Positions 23,981-26,417 of a stretch of DNA of 26,417 nt are shown piece by piece (position 1 is the first letter of the stretch; every line of letters starts with the position of its first letter). A program made the translations under genes and the position numbers. Source of the stretch: Chersky-806 sp036502405 (GTDB taxonomy: Bacteria > Actinomycetota > Acidimicrobiia > IMCC26256 > JAENVU01); NCBI GenBank assembly GCA_036502405.1, contig DASXYP010000100.1:1-26417 (forward strand), read 5' to 3'. The notes under the pieces are model-generated. The model ran no database searches and was not told the DNA's origin. It was given only the letters and a program-made list of their open reading frames with translations.

Positions 23981-24736
23981 TCAGACCTGGACGAACAGGT
24001 ACGCCGATGCGGCGAGGCCGAACACGATGACGCAGGCGCGCAGCACGCGCTCGTCGAGCCGCCGGGCGATCGCCGCACCGAGGTAGCCACCGACCAGTGT
24101 CGTGGGCGCCGCGACGGCCACGTACGCCCAGTGCACCGGGCCGAAGAGGCCGAACACGATCACGCTGATCGACGCGTCGACGAGCGAGATGACGGACTTC
24201 GTCGCGTTGAGGTGCCGGAGCGTGTCGTGGATCGTGAGCCCGAGCACCGCGAGCACGATGACGCCGAGCGCGCCACCGAAGTACCCGCCGTAGATCGCGG
24301 CAAGGAAGATCATCACCAGCGCGCTGACGCCGGCCTGGCTGTCGGCAGCCGAACGCTCGTGGAGCCGTTTCCGGACGGCCGGCTGGAGTGCGGTCAGCGC
24401 GGTCGCCGCGAGCACCAGCCAGGGGATGATGACGTCGAACGCGCTCGACGGCGTCGCGAGGAGCAGCACGCAGCCGGTGACCGAGCCCGCGATCGTCGCG
24501 AGGAGCAGGCGGGGGAGCCGGTGCCGGCGCTCGCGGATCTCGGCCCGGAACCCGCCGACGCCGCCGACGTAGCCAGGCCAGGTCGACACGGAGTTGGTGA
24601 CGTTCGCGTCGAGCGGCTTGAGCCCGGTGAGCAGGAGAACAGGGAAGAGGATCAGCGACCCGCCGCCGGCGATGCTGTTGATCACCCCGCAGGCCGCGCC
24701 GGCCGCAGCGACGAGGACGATGTCCCAGCCGGTCAC
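23981..24736 (-). CDS. TauE/SafE (TSUP) family membrane permease
   Basis: A 251-residue membrane protein with about eight hydrophobic helices and the TSUP repeat signatures GVINSIAGGGSLILFPVL (17-34) and, in the second half, IYGGYFGGALGVIVLAVL. The family includes sulfite, sulfonate and sulfoacetate exporters and many uncharacterised anion carriers. The GTG start at 24736 gives MTGWDIVLVAAAG, a normal first helix. It ends 15 bp from the convergent acyltransferase-AGPS gene. A sulfotransferase-like gene lies nearby, but separately transcribed, so a sulfur link is only speculative. Confidence 0.87.
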   Translation of the reverse strand: MTGWDIVLVAAAGAACGVINSIAGGGSLILFPVLLLTGLKPLDANVTNSVSTWPGYVGGVGGFRAEIRERRHRLPRLLLATIAGSVTGCVLLLATPSSAFDVIIPWLVLAATALTALQPAVRKRLHERSAADSQAGVSALVMIFLAAIYGGYFGGALGVIVLAVLGLTIHDTLRHLNATKSVISLVDASISVIVFGLFGPVHWAYVAVAAPTTLVGGYLGAAIARRLDERVLRACVIVFGLAASAYLFVQV

Positions 24737-25083
24737 GTGCTCCGCCCGCGTGCGATGCCGCGATCGTGGGTCAACGATGGGCCGCCGTCATGGGCCGACA
24801 ATGTACGGCGACGCGTCCCGAGGACCCGGTCCATTCGCCGCCTGCGGTCCTCAGCGCCGAGTCCGACCGGCCTCCCCCGATCGGGCCGCGCGACGCCGCG
24901 ATTCCCACCGCGCTCCCGCACGGTTCGTACGGAACCTTCAAGTTCGTCCGGTTTCGATGCCGATGACTTGGGTCTGCCGGTTGGCGCATCCGGGTAGCAC
25001 TCGCTTCGCGCGGTTTGCGGTCCCGTGTCCCGTCAACGGTGGTGCACCGCTCGTCCCACCCCGTCCCCGGCCGAAGAGAGGCT
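24737..25083. promoter_or_regulatory. Divergent intergenic region upstream of the TSUP permease and GH16 genes
   Basis: About 347 bases with no supportable gene. The part nearest the permease is plain GC-rich sequence. Around 24920-24970 base composition drops in GC and includes a small hairpin GGTTC-GTACG-GAACC (24923-24937) and the candidate sigma-28-type promoter listed separately. The remaining 115 bases before the GH16 start would be its 5' leader, including a bulged stem formed by CTGCCGG and CCGGGTAG (24974-24997). I could not match this leader to a known riboswitch. Confidence 0.4.
24938..24966 (+). promoter_or_regulatory. Candidate sigma-28/WhiG-FliA-type promoter
   Basis: TCAAG (24938-24942) and GCCGATGA (24959-24966) are separated by 16 bases. 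This resembles the WhiG/FliA consensus TAAA-N15-GCCGATAA known from Streptomyces and motile bacteria, with one -10 and about two -35 differences. It points toward the secreted GH16 gene 118 bp away. A single hand-found match is modest evidence. Confidence 0.35.
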
Positions 25084-26417
25084 GTGCCCCGAGTGCTCCC
25101 GTCGTCCGGTTCACGCGCTCCGCGCCGACTCGTCCCGATCATGGTGCTCGCGGTCGTCGCGCTCGGGTTGAGCGCACTCCAGCTGCTGCCGTCCGCCGAC
25201 GCGGGCGACACGGTGCTCACGCAGGTGGCGGGCCCGGCTCGATCCGTCTCACTCGACGCGCGGGTCGGAGCGCTGACGAAGGTCGCGGCGCTCGGCGCCG
25301 GCGCCCGGTCGTCGGTGGTCGGTGAGACGCCGCGCGACGGGAGCGACGCTCGGCTGCTGCTGCCGTTCAAGGTCTCGGCCCGGGCGTTGGATGCGGTGCA
25401 CGGCGGTGGCCGGGCGAACGTGTCGATGCGGGTGTGGCGGGTCGCGCACCTCGAGGGCCGGCCGCTCGTCGTCGACGCCTACACGAACGGCACCATGCAG
25501 CCCGCGGCATACGCACGTGCGGCGACGCGCCTCGTCAGCACGGTCCCGGTCCGCGGCCGGCTCGCGGTCGACGTCACCGGCATGGTCCGCCCGATGGCGC
25601 GGCCGGGGTCGCTCGTCATCCGGGTCGCGCTCGGCCACCCCGCGCCGAAGGACGGGGTGCGGACGCAGGTGGACATCGCGACGTCGGCGTCGCGCAACGC
25701 GGCCAACCGGCCGGTCCTCTCCGTGAGCCTGGTGGGATCGCCGGGCCCTGTCACGGTTCCCTCGATCGTGCCGACGGTCCCCACCGCGCCCACGGTCCCG
25801 ACGACCCATCCTGCGCCGACGACCACGACGACCGCCCCCGCGCCGCCCGCGACGAACGAGATCTTCCGGGACGACTTCAACGGCGCAACGCTCGACCGGT
25901 CGAAGTGGCGTCCGAACTGGCTCGCCGGCACCGACGACGCGGTGACGAAGCCGGTGAACTCCAACGAGCAGTCCTGCTACGACCCGGCCCAGGTGTCGGT
26001 CGGCGGGGGTTCTCTCCACCTCAATGCGGTCTCGCGGGCGTGCCGCGCGAACAACGGCGTCACGTATCCGTACGCCTCGGGGCTGATCGAGTCGGCCGGG
26101 CACTTCACCTTCACCTACGGAAAGATCGAGGCCCGCATCTGGGCGCCGCCAGGCGCCGCGGGCATCGCCGACTGGCCCGCGTTCTGGGCCAACGGGACCG
26201 GCACGTGGCCGATCACCGGCGAGCTCGACGTGATGGAGGGCCTCCAGGGCCACGCCTGCTTCCACTTCCACTCGACCGTCGGCGGTCCGGGCGGGTGCCC
26301 CCCGCTCGCGAGCCCGTCCGGGTGGCACACGTACGCGGCCGACTGGGAGCCCGGCTCGGTCACCTTCTTCTACGACGGCATCCAGGTCGGCCGGGTCACG
26401 TCGGGGATCACCGCGTC
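25084..26417 (+). CDS. Secreted glycoside hydrolase family 16 enzyme with N-terminal accessory domain (C-terminus beyond window)
   Basis: The frame is open for 444 codons to the window edge. A signal sequence (hydrophobic LVPIMVLAVVALGLSALQLL, 16-35; possible cleavage after SADA at 40) is followed by a beta-rich domain (about 50-219) resembling DNRLRE/CBM96-type modules (GRLAVDVTGMVRPM, ASRNAANRPVLSVSLVG). A Pro/Thr-rich linker spans 220-257, and a GH16 domain runs from about 259 (IFRDDFNGATLDRSKW). The GH16 signature GELDVMEG places nucleophile Glu380, Asp382 and acid/base Glu385; WPAFWANGTG precedes it. GH16 enzymes cleave beta-1,3/1,4-glucans or galactans outside the cell. Start choice is uncertain: GTG 25084 lies only 2 bases after GAGAGG, GTG 25093 lies 11 bases after it, and ATG 25141 is also in frame. 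Confidence 0.88.
   Translation, partial: MPRVLPSSGSRAPRRLVPIMVLAVVALGLSALQLLPSADAGDTVLTQVAGPARSVSLDARVGALTKVAALGAGARSSVVGETPRDGSDARLLLPFKVSARALDAVHGGGRANVSMRVWRVAHLEGRPLVVDAYTNGTMQPAAYARAATRLVSTVPVRGRLAVDVTGMVRPMARPGSLVIRVALGHPAPKDGVRTQVDIATSASRNAANRPVLSVSLVGSPGPVTVPSIVPTVPTAPTVPTTHPAPTTTTTAPAPPATNEIFRDDFNGATLDRSKWRPNWLAGTDDAVTKPVNSNEQSCYDPAQVSVGGGSLHLNAVSRACRANNGVTYPYASGLIESAGHFTFTYGKIEARIWAPPGAAGIADWPAFWANGTGTWPITGELDVMEGLQGHACFHFHSTVGGPGGCPPLASPSGWHTYAADWEPGSVTFFYDGIQVGRVTSGITA

Noticed and set aside
24960..25010. Possible riboswitch (c-di-GMP type) in the GH16 leader
   Set aside because: A GGGTAGC-like segment and a bulged stem are present, but the conserved CAAAGCC-type core of the class is absent.
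1..26417. CRISPR arrays, tRNA or rRNA genes, insertion sequences, prophage genes
   Set aside because: I looked on both strands and saw no direct-repeat arrays, no recognisable cloverleaf or rRNA segments and no transposase, integrase or phage structural motifs.

Overview
The window is very GC-rich with strong G/C bias at third codon positions. It encodes an F420-type luciferase-like oxidoreductase, many acyl-CoA metabolism enzymes and an AfsR/SARP-type regulator. This points to a high-GC actinobacterium, perhaps an environmental lineage such as Acidimicrobiia. That placement is inferred from gene content; no rRNA or other phylogenetic marker gene is present. I see no tRNA, rRNA, CRISPR array, transposase or phage gene. 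Twenty-two genes plus two edge-truncated ones fill nearly all of the window. Long ORFs opposite or out of frame with them are GC-driven shadows and are omitted.

Layout. (1) 1-2979, minus: a large BTAD/SARP-type ATPase regulator, truncated at its C-terminus. (2) 3297-7000, plus: a small unknown gene, a large/small acyl-CoA dehydrogenase pair and a thiolase. The pair resembles the heteromeric FadE enzymes that oxidise steroid side chains in mycobacteria. (3) 7151-11676: an F420-type LLM oxidoreductase (minus), divergent from an MFS transporter, an SDR and an AMP-forming acyl-CoA ligase (plus). (4) 11787-13418, minus: a limonene-epoxide-hydrolase-like enzyme followed by a second thiolase. Together these look like uptake, CoA activation and beta-oxidation of a bulky cyclic or terpenoid/steroid-like acid. 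An 88-bp repeat (about 91% identical) follows the stop codon of each thiolase in inverted orientation and brackets block 3.

(5) 13525-15859, plus: three genes overlapped by 4 bp, encoding an FMN split-barrel protein, a lipoprotein and a DUF2252 protein. (6) 21380-15891, minus: five co-directional genes encoding a fatty-acyl-reductase-like NAD-binding protein, a CocE/NonD hydrolase homologue lacking its catalytic Ser and His, a ZIP-like transporter, a sulfotransferase-like protein and an HSL-type esterase. (7) 21545-23965, plus: an unusual single-chain fusion of a PlsC-type acyltransferase with an alkyldihydroxyacetonephosphate synthase (AGPS). It is divergent from the acyl-reductase-like gene. 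Together they could make acyl-DHAP, fatty alcohol and alkyl-DHAP, the committed ether-lipid steps. This is the strongest candidate for an undescribed system here. (8) 23981-24736, minus: a TauE/SafE-family permease. (9) 25084-end, plus: a secreted GH16 glucanase-like enzyme cut by the window edge, with a candidate sigma-28/WhiG-type promoter upstream.
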